64,000 bases of DNA from Scytonematopsis contorta HA4267-MV1 (GCA_019359035.1 JAHHIC010000065.1:62001-126000), one strand, 5' to 3'. Positions 1 through 8,141 are shown, counted from the first letter of the stretch. A program made the numbers and translations. The notes: generated by a model not told the origin, from the sequence alone.

Positions 1-304
1 GTACTTGGCTGTTGTCAATCGTAGCGATAATGTCCCCTTGTTCCACAACTTGGTTTTCCTTTACCGTGATATTTTTGACCGTTCCCTCCGTAGCAGCTTG
101 CACTAACCGTATTTCCCCTGATGGTCTTACGGATGCATTTGCTTTAATTGTTACGTTATAACGACTAACCCCAGCAATAGCAATACCTGCGAAGAGAGTG
201 CCAATCATTACCAAACCCCCTAAAGTAGTCCAAGCACCCAGAGGGGGAAGAAATTCCTCAGAAGAGACAGGACGGATAAATTCTGAATTTTGTGAAGAAA
301 GCAT
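1..304 (-). CDS. HlyD-family membrane fusion protein, N-terminal part (cut by window edge)
   Basis: The reverse strand reads an open frame from an ATG at 302-304 to the window edge (about 101 residues). A short cytoplasmic N-terminus is followed by one membrane segment (about residues 28-46, rich in G, I, A and V). A periplasmic stretch then starts with the biotinyl-lipoyl-like pattern of membrane fusion proteins (IRLVQAATEGTVKNI, then VVEQGDIIATID). Proteins of this family bridge an inner-membrane ABC exporter to an outer-membrane channel. The gene lies downstream of precursor peptide 1 on the same strand and next to a C39-peptidase ABC exporter, so it is probably the adaptor for that exporter. 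The C-terminal hairpin and beta-barrel parts lie outside the window. Confidence 0.85.
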   Translation of the reverse strand, partial: MLSSQNSEFIRPVSSEEFLPPLGAWTTLGGLVMIGTLFAGIAIAGVSRYNVTIKANASVRPSGEIRLVQAATEGTVKNITVKENQVVEQGDIIATIDNSQV

Positions 305-481
305 TGGTAGATAGTTACAAAATTTTTATTTATATTCATAGAATTCCCCAGCCTTCGCTTTATATAACAAAATCACCCCAAATAAACCTAGAGACATACT
401 TCATATAGTCTCCTTATATATGTTGAGTAAAGATAAAAAATTTTGCTTGGTTATTCTCTTTGTAATATAAAAAATAAAAAC

Positions 482-524
482 TATTACCAATTGACAATTA
501 CCAATTACCAATTACCAATTACCC
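482..524. repeat. Heptamer array (ACCAATT units)
   Basis: Direct tandem copies of a 7-base unit (ATTACCA / ACCAATT) lie in the spacer between the HlyD gene and precursor peptide 1. The same unit recurs at 62301-62365. A 61-residue frame across it is low-complexity and is not called as a gene. Confidence 0.8.
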
Positions 525-559
525 AAATAAAAAACCCTCCTAAAAACTTTAGAAGGGTT
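524..559 (-). terminator. Rho-independent terminator of precursor peptide 1
   Basis: A symmetric hairpin occupies 533-559: AACCCT pairs with AGGGTT, there is one C/A mismatch, CTAAA pairs with TTTAG, and the loop is AAC. Read on the minus strand it is followed by a run of T (about 524-534). It sits 107 bases downstream of the stop of the minus-strand peptide gene at 666-836 and would end that short transcript before the HlyD gene. Confidence 0.75.
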
Positions 560-665
560 CATTCTATCTACTTATTTGCAATGCAACCGAATTTTAAATT
601 TCCATTTAATTTCCAGAGAAGACTGTAATTAACATGCTAGTTGACATATTAATTTTACAGATTGA

Positions 666-836
666 TTAATTCTTTTTGATGATTTTTCCTTTGCCAACAA
701 AATCTTTGGCTCCGAATGTTCCTAGAGGATTTTTCTTAGGAGGCTTGCTATTACCTCCAGTAATCACTTCCATTTGAACGTTGGTTAATTCAATTGCTTC
801 CAAACCGTTGAGCAAATTCAAGTTTTGAGTTTTCAT
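666..836 (-). CDS. Double-glycine leader peptide 1 (bacteriocin-like precursor, cationic core)
   Basis: This 56-residue frame is in the correct place and orientation to be a substrate of the adjacent C39 exporter. The leader is 28 residues: MKTQNLNLLNG, then LEAIELTNVQ, ending in MEVITGG, a classic GG cleavage site. The core is 28 residues (NSKPPKKNPLGTFG, then AKDFVGKGKIIKKN) with eight lysines and one acidic residue and no cysteine, so no disulfide or lanthionine bridge is possible. The start at 834-836 is preferred because AAGG lies nine bases upstream and it aligns with the start of precursor 2 at 3790-3792. An in-frame ATG at 843-845 has no room for a ribosome binding site. Antimicrobial or signalling activity is inferred, not shown. 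Confidence 0.8.
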   Translation of the reverse strand: MKTQNLNLLNGLEAIELTNVQMEVITGGNSKPPKKNPLGTFGAKDFVGKGKIIKKN

Positions 837-869
837 TGTTTTCATCCTTACTGCGTTGAAAATGTTTTT

Positions 870-973
870 TGCTTATGTGCCTATTATGTTCGTCTGTGCT
901 GGTATTTCTCAACGGTAAAATTTCCGAATTTAATTTAAAGCTATTAGTGGCAAAATAAGTAACATATATAAAG
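870..973 (-). promoter_or_regulatory. Conserved upstream region shared by the two GG-peptide genes (copy 1)
   Basis: About 100 bases upstream of precursor 1 can be aligned with 3836-3935 upstream of precursor 2. Shared blocks on the plus strand include CCTATTAT, TTTAATTTAAAGCTATT, then GCAAA, GTAA and ATATAAAG at similar spacing. Conservation extends outside the coding region, so the shared region probably holds the promoter and 5' leader. The -10 and -35 boxes cannot be fixed by eye. Confidence 0.6.
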
Positions 974-1144
974 CTTATATTATGCTTTTTATCAAACAGA
1001 ACTATTGCTGATTTATTTCGCAAATAAAGTAAATTTTGGTGATATTTTTAGAGTGCATTAACCTAAGTGAAACACACCAAATTATTTCCCTCACAACACC
1101 AAAAATTTATATTGGTATTTTCGATAGCGTACCATTTACAAAAT

Positions 1145-1172
1145 GTAGAGACGTTACATGTAACGTCTCTAC
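1145..1172. repeat. 28-base palindromic dispersed repeat
   Basis: A perfect palindrome: GTAGAGACGTTACA followed by its exact complement. Related copies with the same arms lie at 22127-22154, 49122-49148 and 60289-60316, and a variant at 51262-51289. Confidence 0.9.
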
Positions 1173-1288
1173 AGTTAGGTGCATGTTCTTAAAGAATCGA
1201 ACCGTTACCAAGAAACTTCTGGGTTTCCCCTGAGTGTTTTTGTTACAAAAGGGGAATCATAGATAAGAACGCCATTGGGTTTAATTCC

Positions 1289-3436
1289 ATGAAAAAATAC
1301 CCCTACGTTCTTCAACACGACGAAGAAGACTGCGGTGCAGCAAGTCTAGCGACAGTATCTCAGTTTTACGGACGCACATTCAGTATCAATCGCATCCGAG
1401 AGACCGTAGGTACTGGACAAGCTGGAACCAGCCTACTTGGTTTAAAGCGTGGTGCAGAGGCAATAGGCTTTCACACTAGAGGAATCAAGGTATCAGATGA
1501 TTTTTTAGAGAAAATTAACGAAGCTCCATTACCAGCAGTCATCCATTGGAAAGGTTATCACTGGGTAGTTTTATATGGCAAAAAAGGTAAAAAATATGTA
1601 GTCGCTGACCCCGCAATAGGCATTCGCTATCTCAACGAACAGGAATTAAAAGCAGGCTGGGAAAATGGCGTCATGCTGCTACTTTTACCTGACGAAATAA
1701 ACTTTTACCAACAAAAATCAGATAAAATTGGCGGTTTCAAACGATTTTTAGCAAGAATTTACCCCTATCGCTATATTTTGGCTGAGGCTATCGCCATTAA
1801 TTGTGGCGTCGGACTACTTTCCCTCGCTTCTCCTTTTTTGACCCAAATTCTGACAGATGACGTACTCGTGCGCGGTGATACACAGCTTTTAGCAACCGTA
1901 GCTATTGGGGTAATAGCGATGAATTTATTTAGCAGTGTTATTACCCTAGTGCAGTCTCATCTATTGGGCTACTTTACCCGACGCTTAGAATTAGGGCTGA
2001 TTCTAGAATATGGACGACAATTGTTACGCTTACCACTTAGTTACTTTGAAACCCGTCGTAGTGGGGAGGTTGTTAGTCGTTTAGGTGATGTAAATACCAT
2101 TAATCATCTAGTCCAGCAAATAGTCTTAAATTTACCCAGTCAATTTTTTGTCGCTATTGTCTCTGTTGGATTTATGTTGTTCTACAGTTGGCAACTCAGC
2201 CTTGCTTCCCTCACGGCTTTTGTAGTTTTAACCTTAGTAAATCTACTTTTTTTACCAGCATTACGTCAAAAAACCAAAGCTTCCATTGTACTAGCCAATG
2301 AAAACCAAGGTTTTTTAGTCGAAACCTTTCGTGGTATCAACGTCCTGAAATCAACTCAAGCTTCTCGTCAAGCATGGGAGGAATATCAACAAAATTTTGG
2401 TCGTCTTGCCAAACTTGGTTGGGGTACGATGAAATTAGAAATTTATATCAACACAATTACAAATATTCTTTTTAATCTGACAAATATTAGCTTACTATGG
2501 CTAGGCTCATACTTGGTAATTAATCGTACCTTAACTGTTGGACAGTTGCTGGCGTTTAACAGCATGAGCAGTAATTTTCTGGAGTTTTTGACTTCAGTAG
2601 TCGGACTAATTGATGAATTTATCACCGCACAATTTGTGATTCAACGTCTCACCGATGTATTGGATACCAAAACAGAAGACCAAAACGACGAGAAAAAACC
2701 CTGGGTAGAAATCAAAAAAGATACTGATATTGTTTGCCATAAACTTAATTTCCACCACATAGGTAGAGTAGAGTTATTGGAAGATTTTTCCGTAACAATT
2801 CCAGGAGGAAAAGTAATTGCGTTAATTGGTAAATCTGGTTGTGGTAAAAGTACCCTAGCTAAAATAATTACTGGGCTATATAAATCAAAATCAGGTAATA
2901 TTAAATTCGGTAATTATAATCAAGATGATTTATCTTTAGAATGTTTACGACAACAAGTAGTATTATTACCCCAAGACGCACACTTTTGGAGCCGTTCAAT
3001 AATAGAAAATTTTCGTTTTTGTTACCCTCAAGTCAATTTTGAACAAATTGTCCAAGCGTGTCAGATAGCAGGTGCAGACGATTTTATCACTCAATTACCA
3101 GATAAATATCAAACTGTTCTCGGAGAATTTGGAGCAAATATTTCCGGTGGACAAAAACAAAGACTAGCCCTAGCAAGAGCAATAGTCAGCGAACCACCCA
3201 TATTAATTTTAGACGAATCAACCAGTGCTCTTGACCCAGTAGGAGAAGCTGAAGTTTTAGATAAACTATTTTTTTATAGAAAAGAAAAAACAACAATTAT
3301 TATCAGTCATCGTCCCAGACTTATCGAACGTGCTGACTGGATTATATATTTGGAAAACGGTAAATTAAAAATTCAAGGTACACCCCAAGATTTAAAAGCT
3401 ATTCCGGGAGAACATTTAAACTTTTTAACGCCCTAA
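1289..3436 (+). CDS. Peptidase C39 domain ABC exporter (PCAT, GG-peptide processing and export)
   Basis: The protein is 715 residues, the normal length for a peptidase-containing ABC transporter. An N-terminal C39 cysteine peptidase (about 1-135) carries Q9, C15 (in EEDCGAAS), H91 (GYHWVVLYG) and D107 (VADPAIG), so all catalytic residues are present. A six-helix ABC membrane domain follows (about 150-440). The nucleotide-binding domain has Walker A GKSGCGKST near 515, signature ISGGQKQR near 618 and Walker B LILDES near 640. Such proteins cut leader peptides after Gly-Gly and export the core. Both flanking small genes encode GG leaders, which identifies the substrates. It is transcribed divergently from precursor 1 and convergently with precursor 2. 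HetC of heterocyst differentiation has a similar architecture, but this locus looks like a bacteriocin-type cassette. Confidence 0.93.
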   Translation: MKKYPYVLQHDEEDCGAASLATVSQFYGRTFSINRIRETVGTGQAGTSLLGLKRGAEAIGFHTRGIKVSDDFLEKINEAPLPAVIHWKGYHWVVLYGKKGKKYVVADPAIGIRYLNEQELKAGWENGVMLLLLPDEINFYQQKSDKIGGFKRFLARIYPYRYILAEAIAINCGVGLLSLASPFLTQILTDDVLVRGDTQLLATVAIGVIAMNLFSSVITLVQSHLLGYFTRRLELGLILEYGRQLLRLPLSYFETRRSGEVVSRLGDVNTINHLVQQIVLNLPSQFFVAIVSVGFMLFYSWQLSLASLTAFVVLTLVNLLFLPALRQKTKASIVLANENQGFLVETFRGINVLKSTQASRQAWEEYQQNFGRLAKLGWGTMKLEIYINTITNILFNLTNISLLWLGSYLVINRTLTVGQLLAFNSMSSNFLEFLTSVVGLIDEFITAQFVIQRLTDVLDTKTEDQNDEKKPWVEIKKDTDIVCHKLNFHHIGRVELLEDFSVTIPGGKVIALIGKSGCGKSTLAKIITGLYKSKSGNIKFGNYNQDDLSLECLRQQVVLLPQDAHFWSRSIIENFRFCYPQVNFEQIVQACQIAGADDFITQLPDKYQTVLGEFGANISGGQKQRLALARAIVSEPPILILDESTSALDPVGEAEVLDKLFFYRKEKTTIIISHRPRLIERADWIIYLENGKLKIQGTPQDLKAIPGEHLNFLTP

Positions 3437-3509
3437 GGGGGAGTCGGGAATAGGGAGTTGGGAGTGGGAAATTGGGTATCTAAAAGTAATTTAATATCAA
3501 TTTTATCTT

Positions 3510-3534
3510 GTGGGGTGGGCATCCCTGCCCGCCC
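3510..3534. repeat. Dispersed GC-rich hairpin repeat (copy 1 of 6)
   Basis: The sequence is TGGGGTGGGCATCCCTGCCC followed by GCCC. It folds into a hairpin (GGGTGGGCA against TGCCCGCCC). Copies occur at 37771-37797, 42883-42908, 44588-44613, 49521-49546 and 58912-58937. Here it lies in the convergent spacer between the exporter and precursor 2 and could end either transcript. Confidence 0.8.
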
Positions 3535-3567
3535 AGGTATCAGAAAGATTTTCAAGACTTTTACAAG

Positions 3568-3792
3568 CTACTTTGTAACTATCGTTATCGGAGTTTGTGC
3601 AGGGTTAGGATTCACCCAAGTCAAAGTACCTGGAGAAGTGATTACAATACCTGGCATACCTGGAGAAATTCTCACATCACCTGGAACAGTAGGAAACGTA
3701 AATGTTGTGCCTCCTGTAATTACTTCCATTTGGTCATGACTTAATTCAGTAGCTTCAAAACCGTTAAGTAAATTAACATTTTGACTTTTCAC
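3568..3792 (-). CDS. Double-glycine leader peptide 2 (Pro-Gly repeat core)
   Basis: A 74-residue precursor starting at GTG 3790-3792. AAAGGTGG lies about five bases upstream, and this start aligns the leader residue for residue with precursor 1 (MKSQNVNLLNG, then FEATELSHDQ, then MEVITGG; 18 of the last 22 leader positions identical or similar). The 46-residue core has no cysteine and consists of Pro-Gly steps separated by beta-branched residues (FPTVPGDVRI, SPGMPGIVIT, SPGTLTWVNP), then NPAQTPITIVTK. The two cores share no similarity while the leaders are nearly the same, the usual pattern of cassette evolution for exported peptides. A frame starting nine bases earlier (3801) is possible but has a worse ribosome site. 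The core resembles no family I recognise. Confidence 0.78.
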   Translation of the reverse strand: MKSQNVNLLNGFEATELSHDQMEVITGGTTFTFPTVPGDVRISPGMPGIVITSPGTLTWVNPNPAQTPITIVTK

Positions 3793-3835
3793 CTTTTCCA
3801 CCTTTGCTTAAAGAATTTGTTTGTTTGTTTATTAT

Positions 3836-3935
3836 CTATGTACCTATTATCTTCAAAAGCAATTGTGTCTATCAACAATGAAATTTCTGAGTTTAATTTA
3901 AAGCTATTGTTTGCAAATTGGGTAATAAATATAAA
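3836..3935 (-). promoter_or_regulatory. Conserved upstream region shared by the two GG-peptide genes (copy 2)
   Basis: Counterpart of 870-973, with the same order of blocks (CCTATTAT, TTTAATTTAAAGCTATT, GCAAA, GTAATAAATATAAAG) upstream of precursor 2. A duplicated promoter region in front of both precursors suggests that they are expressed together. Confidence 0.6.
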
Positions 3936-4014
3936 GTTTTTTCCTTACTAAATCTAAGATTATGTTTGAAAAGTATCAACTTTAACCAAGAACCTAACCC
4001 CTTCCCTACAAGCA

Positions 4015-4056
4015 AACCCCAACCCGTGTTTACGGGGAGGGGGCTATGGGCTTTTT
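4015..4056. other. GC-rich hairpin followed by T-run
   Basis: CCCGTGTTTACGGGG forms a hairpin, then come GGGGGCTA and a run of six T on the plus strand. The GGGGAGGGGGCTA part recurs in the terminator at 34642-34678. There is no plus-strand gene directly upstream, so it is probably a stray copy of a terminator-like repeat. Confidence 0.4.
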
Positions 4057-4082
4057 TAGATTTATTTATTAATAACTAATAA

Positions 4083-4517
4083 TTAATTATTATTATTTTC
4101 CTTAACTACCAAAACCGAGCAAGCAGCATCTTCAACGACTTGGCTACTCACCGAACCCTTAACAATACGTGACACACCAGTCAACCCACGGCTACCTATA
4201 ACAATTAAATCAGCCTTGTGAATATTAGCAAGACGAATAATTTCTTCTGCTGGGTTACCACTTACCAGTTCTATATCACTTTTAACCGCTAATTGTGCCT
4301 GGTAAGATTCGAGTTGTTTTTCCACCTGTAAATACGACACCCCTCGCGATTCTACATGTGGTCGGTCTGCGGGTAATTCCATCTCCGATTCGGAGGCCGG
4401 AAATACATGACAAAGAACAACATTAAAATCTTTTGGCTGTACCAACTCTTGTACAGTCTCTATCACTCGCTCCGCAAGTCGCGAATCATCAAGAGCCACC
4501 AAAACTGTCTTTTGCAC
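4083..4517 (-). CDS. Universal stress protein, UspA family (ATP-binding type)
   Basis: A 144-residue single-domain protein beginning with the typical first strand KTVLVALDDS. The C-terminal ATP-loop pattern G-x2-G-x9-G-(S/T) is present as GSRG, nine residues, then GS, so it should bind ATP, unlike the UspA subgroup that lacks this motif. The start at GTG 4515-4517 is chosen because GGAGA lies about eight bases upstream and the protein then starts one residue before the first beta strand. A TTG five codons earlier would place the ribosome site inside the gene. It stands alone between repeats, upstream of nothing on its strand. The general role is stress survival; the specific signal is unknown. 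Confidence 0.88.
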   Translation of the reverse strand: MQKTVLVALDDSRLAERVIETVQELVQPKDFNVVLCHVFPASESEMELPADRPHVESRGVSYLQVEKQLESYQAQLAVKSDIELVSGNPAEEIIRLANIHKADLIVIGSRGLTGVSRIVKGSVSSQVVEDAACSVLVVKENNNN

Positions 4518-4540
4518 CGCATTAGTCTCCAACTACCGGA

Positions 4541-4652
4541 TATTGGGGAATGGGGGGGTGGGGAATTACGGGGGAAGTAAGTCCGGGTAATATTTTTAAA
4601 TTTGCTATTTCCGATTCTCAATTCCCTACTCCCACTCCCCACTCCCTTCCCT
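4541..4652. repeat. Inverted pair of G-rich/C-rich heptamer arrays
   Basis: GGGGAATGGGGGGGTGGGGA (about 4544-4563) and CCCACTCCCCACTCCC (about 4630-4645) are largely complementary and flank a short AT-rich core. The spacer lies between the universal stress protein gene and hisD. Confidence 0.6.
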
Positions 4653-4707
4653 ATATGGTATAGTTTGAGGCAAAATTGTAAGCTGACGCCAAAACTATAG
4701 GAAAAAA

Positions 4708-6045
4708 TTAAGAATTATCTATCTCATTAGGTTCTAAAATTGGCGAGTCATCTTTTTGTACTCGCCGTCTAACTGAGTCCGCATGAGAAGGTAAACCCTC
4801 TGCTGTCGCTAGCGCATCAATTGCAAAAGCTACTTTGTCTAGTGCTGTAGGTGAGTATTGAATCAAACTTGAATGTTTCAAGAAAGTTTCTACACTCAAT
4901 GCGGAAGCATAGCGAGCAGCACCAGATGTAGGCAACGTATGGTTTGGTCCAGCTAAATAATCTCCTACTGCTTCTGGTGTCGAATGACCTAAAAATATCG
5001 CACCAGCATGACGTATATTTGGCAACACAGCCCAAGGGTCTTCCACTTCTAACTCTAAGTGTTCTGGGGCAAATTCATTAGACAGTTCTGCCGCAGCTTC
5101 TAATGATTCCACCAAGACTACTAAACCGTAATGAGCAATGGCTTTTTCTGTGTCTATTCGTCGAGGATGGTCAATAAGTTGCCTCTCAACTGCGACTTGG
5201 ACATCTTTTGCTAACCCCGGACTAGTAGTTAACAAAATTGCCGCTGCCATTGGGTCGTGTTCTGCTTGAGCTAACAAATCGGCAGCCACATGCACAGGAT
5301 TCGCTGTGTCGTCCGCAATAATTAAAACTTCGCTCGGGCCCGCTAAGGAATCAATACCCACTGTTCCATAAACTAGCTTCTTAGCCAGAGTGACATAAAT
5401 ATTGCCCGGACCTGTTATGACATTTACTTTCGGAATTGTTTCTGTTCCATAGGCTAATGCGGCAATGGCTTGGGCACCCCCAATCCGATAAATTTCCTCT
5501 ACTCCAGCCTCCTGTGCTGCCACTAAGACTGCTGGATTAATTGATTTTCCCATTCCTGGTGGCGTGACAATAACAATGCGTGGTACTCCAGCAACTTTCG
5601 CTGGAATCGCATTCATTAACACCGTACTCGGATAGGCAGCACGACCTCCGGGCACATACAACCCAGCACGGTCTACAGGTGTGTATTTTTTACCCAACAC
5701 AACATCGTCCGAGTCAAAGTGTACCCAAGTCTTCGGAATTCGCTGTCGGTGAAAAGCTTCTATTTTTTGTTTTGCTAACTTTATCGCTGCCAACAATTCG
5801 CCCGATACCTGTTGATAAGCCGCATCCAGTTCCGAGCCTGTCACGCGCAACTCTTCCGACTTCAGGATTTTCTTGTCAAATTCTGCGGTATAATGCAAAA
5901 CAGCTTTGTCGCCTTGACGCTTCACTGTTTGTAATATTTCCCGCACTGTGGCTTCTTGATGGAGCGCTTGTTCGTTTTGGGTGCGTTCGCAGATGCGTTG
6001 CAATTCTGCTCTGACGTCTGCCTGCTGAGTGATGATTCGCAGCAT
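4708..6045 (-). CDS. hisD: Histidinol dehydrogenase
   Basis: A 445-residue protein of normal family length. HisD is a zinc enzyme that oxidises histidinol to histidine in two NAD-dependent steps, the end of histidine biosynthesis. Visible signatures are GPGNIYVTLAKK, the strongly conserved GIDSLAGPSEVLI, AEHDPMAAA with the zinc-ligand region, and FAPEHLEL with the catalytic Glu-His pair. The start at ATG 6043-6045 agrees with the usual MLRI-type beginning; no strong Shine-Dalgarno is visible. It is not in a his operon here, as is common in cyanobacteria, and is transcribed away from rpsT across a 762-base spacer. A large frame on the opposite strand (5580-6014) is a shadow. Confidence 0.97.
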   Translation of the reverse strand: MLRIITQQADVRAELQRICERTQNEQALHQEATVREILQTVKRQGDKAVLHYTAEFDKKILKSEELRVTGSELDAAYQQVSGELLAAIKLAKQKIEAFHRQRIPKTWVHFDSDDVVLGKKYTPVDRAGLYVPGGRAAYPSTVLMNAIPAKVAGVPRIVIVTPPGMGKSINPAVLVAAQEAGVEEIYRIGGAQAIAALAYGTETIPKVNVITGPGNIYVTLAKKLVYGTVGIDSLAGPSEVLIIADDTANPVHVAADLLAQAEHDPMAAAILLTTSPGLAKDVQVAVERQLIDHPRRIDTEKAIAHYGLVVLVESLEAAAELSNEFAPEHLELEVEDPWAVLPNIRHAGAIFLGHSTPEAVGDYLAGPNHTLPTSGAARYASALSVETFLKHSSLIQYSPTALDKVAFAIDALATAEGLPSHADSVRRRVQKDDSPILEPNEIDNS

Positions 6046-6807
6046 GGAGTAAGGAAAATGCCAACTTGAGATTATTCCCGCATTGAGATTTAGCTTTGCT
6101 TCTTCCCCGTATTCCGGGTAAGGTCGCTATGACTAACTCTCTTCTTCTAGCTTAACCTGGATTTTTTGATACTCTAAACTAGCAATGACGGCACATAATT
6201 TATTTAGAAAGTTGTATCGAGAAAGTTGATAGGGTTTATAATAATCCTTTGCAATCGAGCATAGCTTACCTAAAACTGGAAAGCCAACTAGATTATTCAG
6301 GAGAGTTTTTCTATTTCTCTAACTCCTTTCTCTTTCGCCTGTCAACCGTTAGTCATTTAAAGAGTACTTTTATACACCCAGTGTCAGTATATATTTTGTG
6401 ATTAAGTAGCTAATTTAATAGCTAATATTTTTAGGAATTTTGCATATTGACTCTGGGGGGTTAAACCCAAAAACTTTTGTAATGCCTAATTACCAGTGGT
6501 TAAGCGTTTATTTGTGACGCTAATTTTAGCTTTGCAACAAACATGCCGCTTATTTAGTGAACGGTATGTTAGATAATCGCTTCCATCAGGTAATTTATTG
6601 TAACTCATTTCCAAGTCAGCTACCAACTGCTATGGGATAGAACTTTTTTACCAAAATCCAAACCAAAAATCCAAAATCGTTTGACGGCAAAAAAATTACA
6701 AAAATATATATTGATTTTGGCGCACTATCTTAACATTGGCAATAAGGATGCTATATTAGTAAGTCTAGTAGTGTGTTTAAATATTATTCATCTTTCTGGA
6801 AGTAACT
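6046..6807. other. Intergenic region between hisD and rpsT
   Basis: No convincing gene is seen in these 762 bases. The region must hold the divergent promoters of hisD and rpsT. AT-rich, with a small GGGGGGTTAAACCC-type inverted motif near 6457-6471. The frame 5876-6064 is a hisD shadow. Confidence 0.6.
6730..6757 (+). promoter_or_regulatory. Candidate sigma70-type promoter of rpsT
   Basis: TTAACA at 6730-6735, a 16-base spacer, then TATATT at 6752-6757. This would start transcription about 45 bases upstream of the rpsT start codon. Confidence 0.45.
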
Positions 6808-7098
6808 GTGGCGAACAACAAGTCAGCTTTAAAACGCGCCAAAATCGCAGAACGTAACCGACTGCGTAATAAATCCTATAAGTCAGCCGTCAAAACGCTG
6901 ATGAAAAAATACCTCACCGCTTTGGAGACCCATACAGCTAATCCTAACCCAGAATCCGAAAAAGAGGTACAAGAACGGATGTCTGAAGCTTATAGCAAAA
7001 TAGACAAAGCTGTTAAACGTGGCGTTCTCCATCCCAATAATGGCGCAAGGAAAAAGTCTAAATTAGCTCAACGTCTCAAAAAAACTACAGCAGCTTAA
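6808..7098 (+). CDS. rpsT: 30S ribosomal protein S20
   Basis: A 96-residue basic protein beginning [21 protein letters not shown], the S20 signature, which binds 16S rRNA early in small-subunit assembly. It starts with GTG at 6808 with GGAAG about six bases upstream. The length is slightly above the E. coli protein (87 residues) and normal for cyanobacteria. The C-terminus is lysine- and arginine-rich ([14 protein letters not shown]). tatD follows on the same strand after about 105 bases of heptamer repeats, and the rpo genes come next, a gene order often seen in cyanobacteria. Confidence 0.97.
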   Translation: MANNKSALKRAKIAERNRLRNKSYKSAVKTLMKKYLTALETHTANPNPESEKEVQERMSEAYSKIDKAVKRGVLHPNNGARKKSKLAQRLKKTTAA

Positions 7099-7195
7099 TG
7101 CTAACGGTTGACGGTTAACGGTTGACAGTCCACAGTCAACGGTCAACAGTCAGCAGTCAACCGTCAACAGCCAACAGCAAGATTTAGACTATTTG
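7099..7195. repeat. Inverted heptamer arrays between rpsT and tatD
   Basis: Left units GGTTGAC/GGTTAAC (about 7105-7127) are complementary to right units GTCAACG/GTCAACC (about 7134-7172), with a short TCCACA centre. Transcribed, this would fold into a long imperfect hairpin between two co-directional genes. Confidence 0.8.
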
Positions 7196-7203
7196 ACTTG
7201 AAG

Positions 7204-8007
7204 ATGCAACTAATTGACAGCCACGTTCATCTCAACTTTGACCTGTTTCAGCCAGATATGGATGCTGTACGCTCTCGTTGGCAGTCTGCTGGAGTAGTCG
7301 CTTTGGTTCATTCTTGTGTAGAACCAGGTGAGTTCGCTAGCATCAGCGCTATTGCTCGTCGTTTTCCTGAAGTCAGCTTCGCTGTAGGACTACACCCTCT
7401 CGATGCTGACAAATGGACTAACACCACAGCAGAAGAAATCCGTACAATGGCTAATTCTGACCCGAAAGTGGTGGCAATTGGTGAAACAGGGCTGGATTTT
7501 TATAAAGCCAGTAATGACCAACAGCAAATGATGGTGTTTGAAGCACAGTTAGCAATAGCCGAGCAATTGGACTTGCCTGTAATTATTCACTGTCGAAATG
7601 CTGCTCCGGAACTAAGAAGCGTACTGCAAAAATGGAAAGATAGTGTAGGAGAACGCTTACGGGGTGTCATGCATTGTTGGGGTGGAACACCAGAAGAAAC
7701 CCAATGGTTTGTCGATTTGGGTTTTTACATTAGCTTTAGCGGTACAGTCACCTTTAAAAATGCCAAGCAAATTCAAGAGTCTGCTGCGACTGTCAATAAA
7801 GAGCGTCTACTTATAGAAACAGATTGCCCTTTTTTGTCTCCAGTTCCCAAACGGGGACAAAAGCGTAACGAACCAGCTTACGTTCAGTACGTAGCTGAGC
7901 AAATCGCTAATCTACGTGGGGAAACAGTTGAGGCAATTGCTGCTCAAACAACTCAAAACGCCTGCAAACTTTTTGGGCTGACTTTACCAAATTCTACTGT
8001 CGCTTAA
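7204..8007 (+). CDS. tatD: TatD-family metal-dependent hydrolase (deoxyribonuclease-like)
   Basis: A 267-residue amidohydrolase-fold protein. Metal-ligand motifs are in order: DSHVHLNF near the start, GETGLDFY (Glu), IIHCRN (His), MHCWGG (His) and ETDCPFLSP (Asp). TatD proteins are 3'-5' exonucleases or DNases; despite the name they are not part of the Tat translocase. The ATG at 7204 is preferred over the TTG two codons upstream because [11 protein letters not shown] is the usual beginning. It lies between rpsT and rpoB on the same strand. Confidence 0.92.
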   Translation: MQLIDSHVHLNFDLFQPDMDAVRSRWQSAGVVALVHSCVEPGEFASISAIARRFPEVSFAVGLHPLDADKWTNTTAEEIRTMANSDPKVVAIGETGLDFYKASNDQQQMMVFEAQLAIAEQLDLPVIIHCRNAAPELRSVLQKWKDSVGERLRGVMHCWGGTPEETQWFVDLGFYISFSGTVTFKNAKQIQESAATVNKERLLIETDCPFLSPVPKRGQKRNEPAYVQYVAEQIANLRGETVEAIAAQTTQNACKLFGLTLPNSTVA

Positions 8008-8030
8008 GTCACAGGTGTCTGATACAGGTA

Positions 8031-8058
8031 TTGCGTAAACAAATAAAACAATTATAAT
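8031..8058 (+). promoter_or_regulatory. Candidate sigma70-type promoter upstream of rpoB
   Basis: TTGCGT at 8031-8036, a 16-base spacer and a perfect TATAAT at 8053-8058, just downstream of the tatD stop. It could drive the small frame at 8142 and/or the rpo operon. Confidence 0.45.
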
Positions 8059-8141
8059 GAGAGGGCAAAAATATGCTAAGATTGACTCCTCCCAAATAAC
8101 GTTGCTTACGCCATAATGGAAGAGGAGCAAATTAGGAAATT

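Noticed and set aside
443-628. 61-residue plus-strand frame
   Set aside because: It runs through heptamer repeats and the terminator of precursor 1; low-complexity and no ribosome site.
790-1023. 77-residue minus-strand frame overlapping precursor 1
   Set aside because: Different frame from the GG-leader gene; it covers the conserved upstream region and has no recognisable product.
3458-3739. 93-residue plus-strand Pro-Gly frame opposite precursor 2
   Set aside because: The minus-strand frame has a GG leader matching precursor 1, a ribosome site and a conserved upstream region. The plus frame starts in a repeat and is explained by the self-complementary ACCTGG/CCAGGT codons.
5580-6014. 144-residue plus-strand frame inside hisD
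   Set aside because: Antisense shadow of a clear hisD; no family features.
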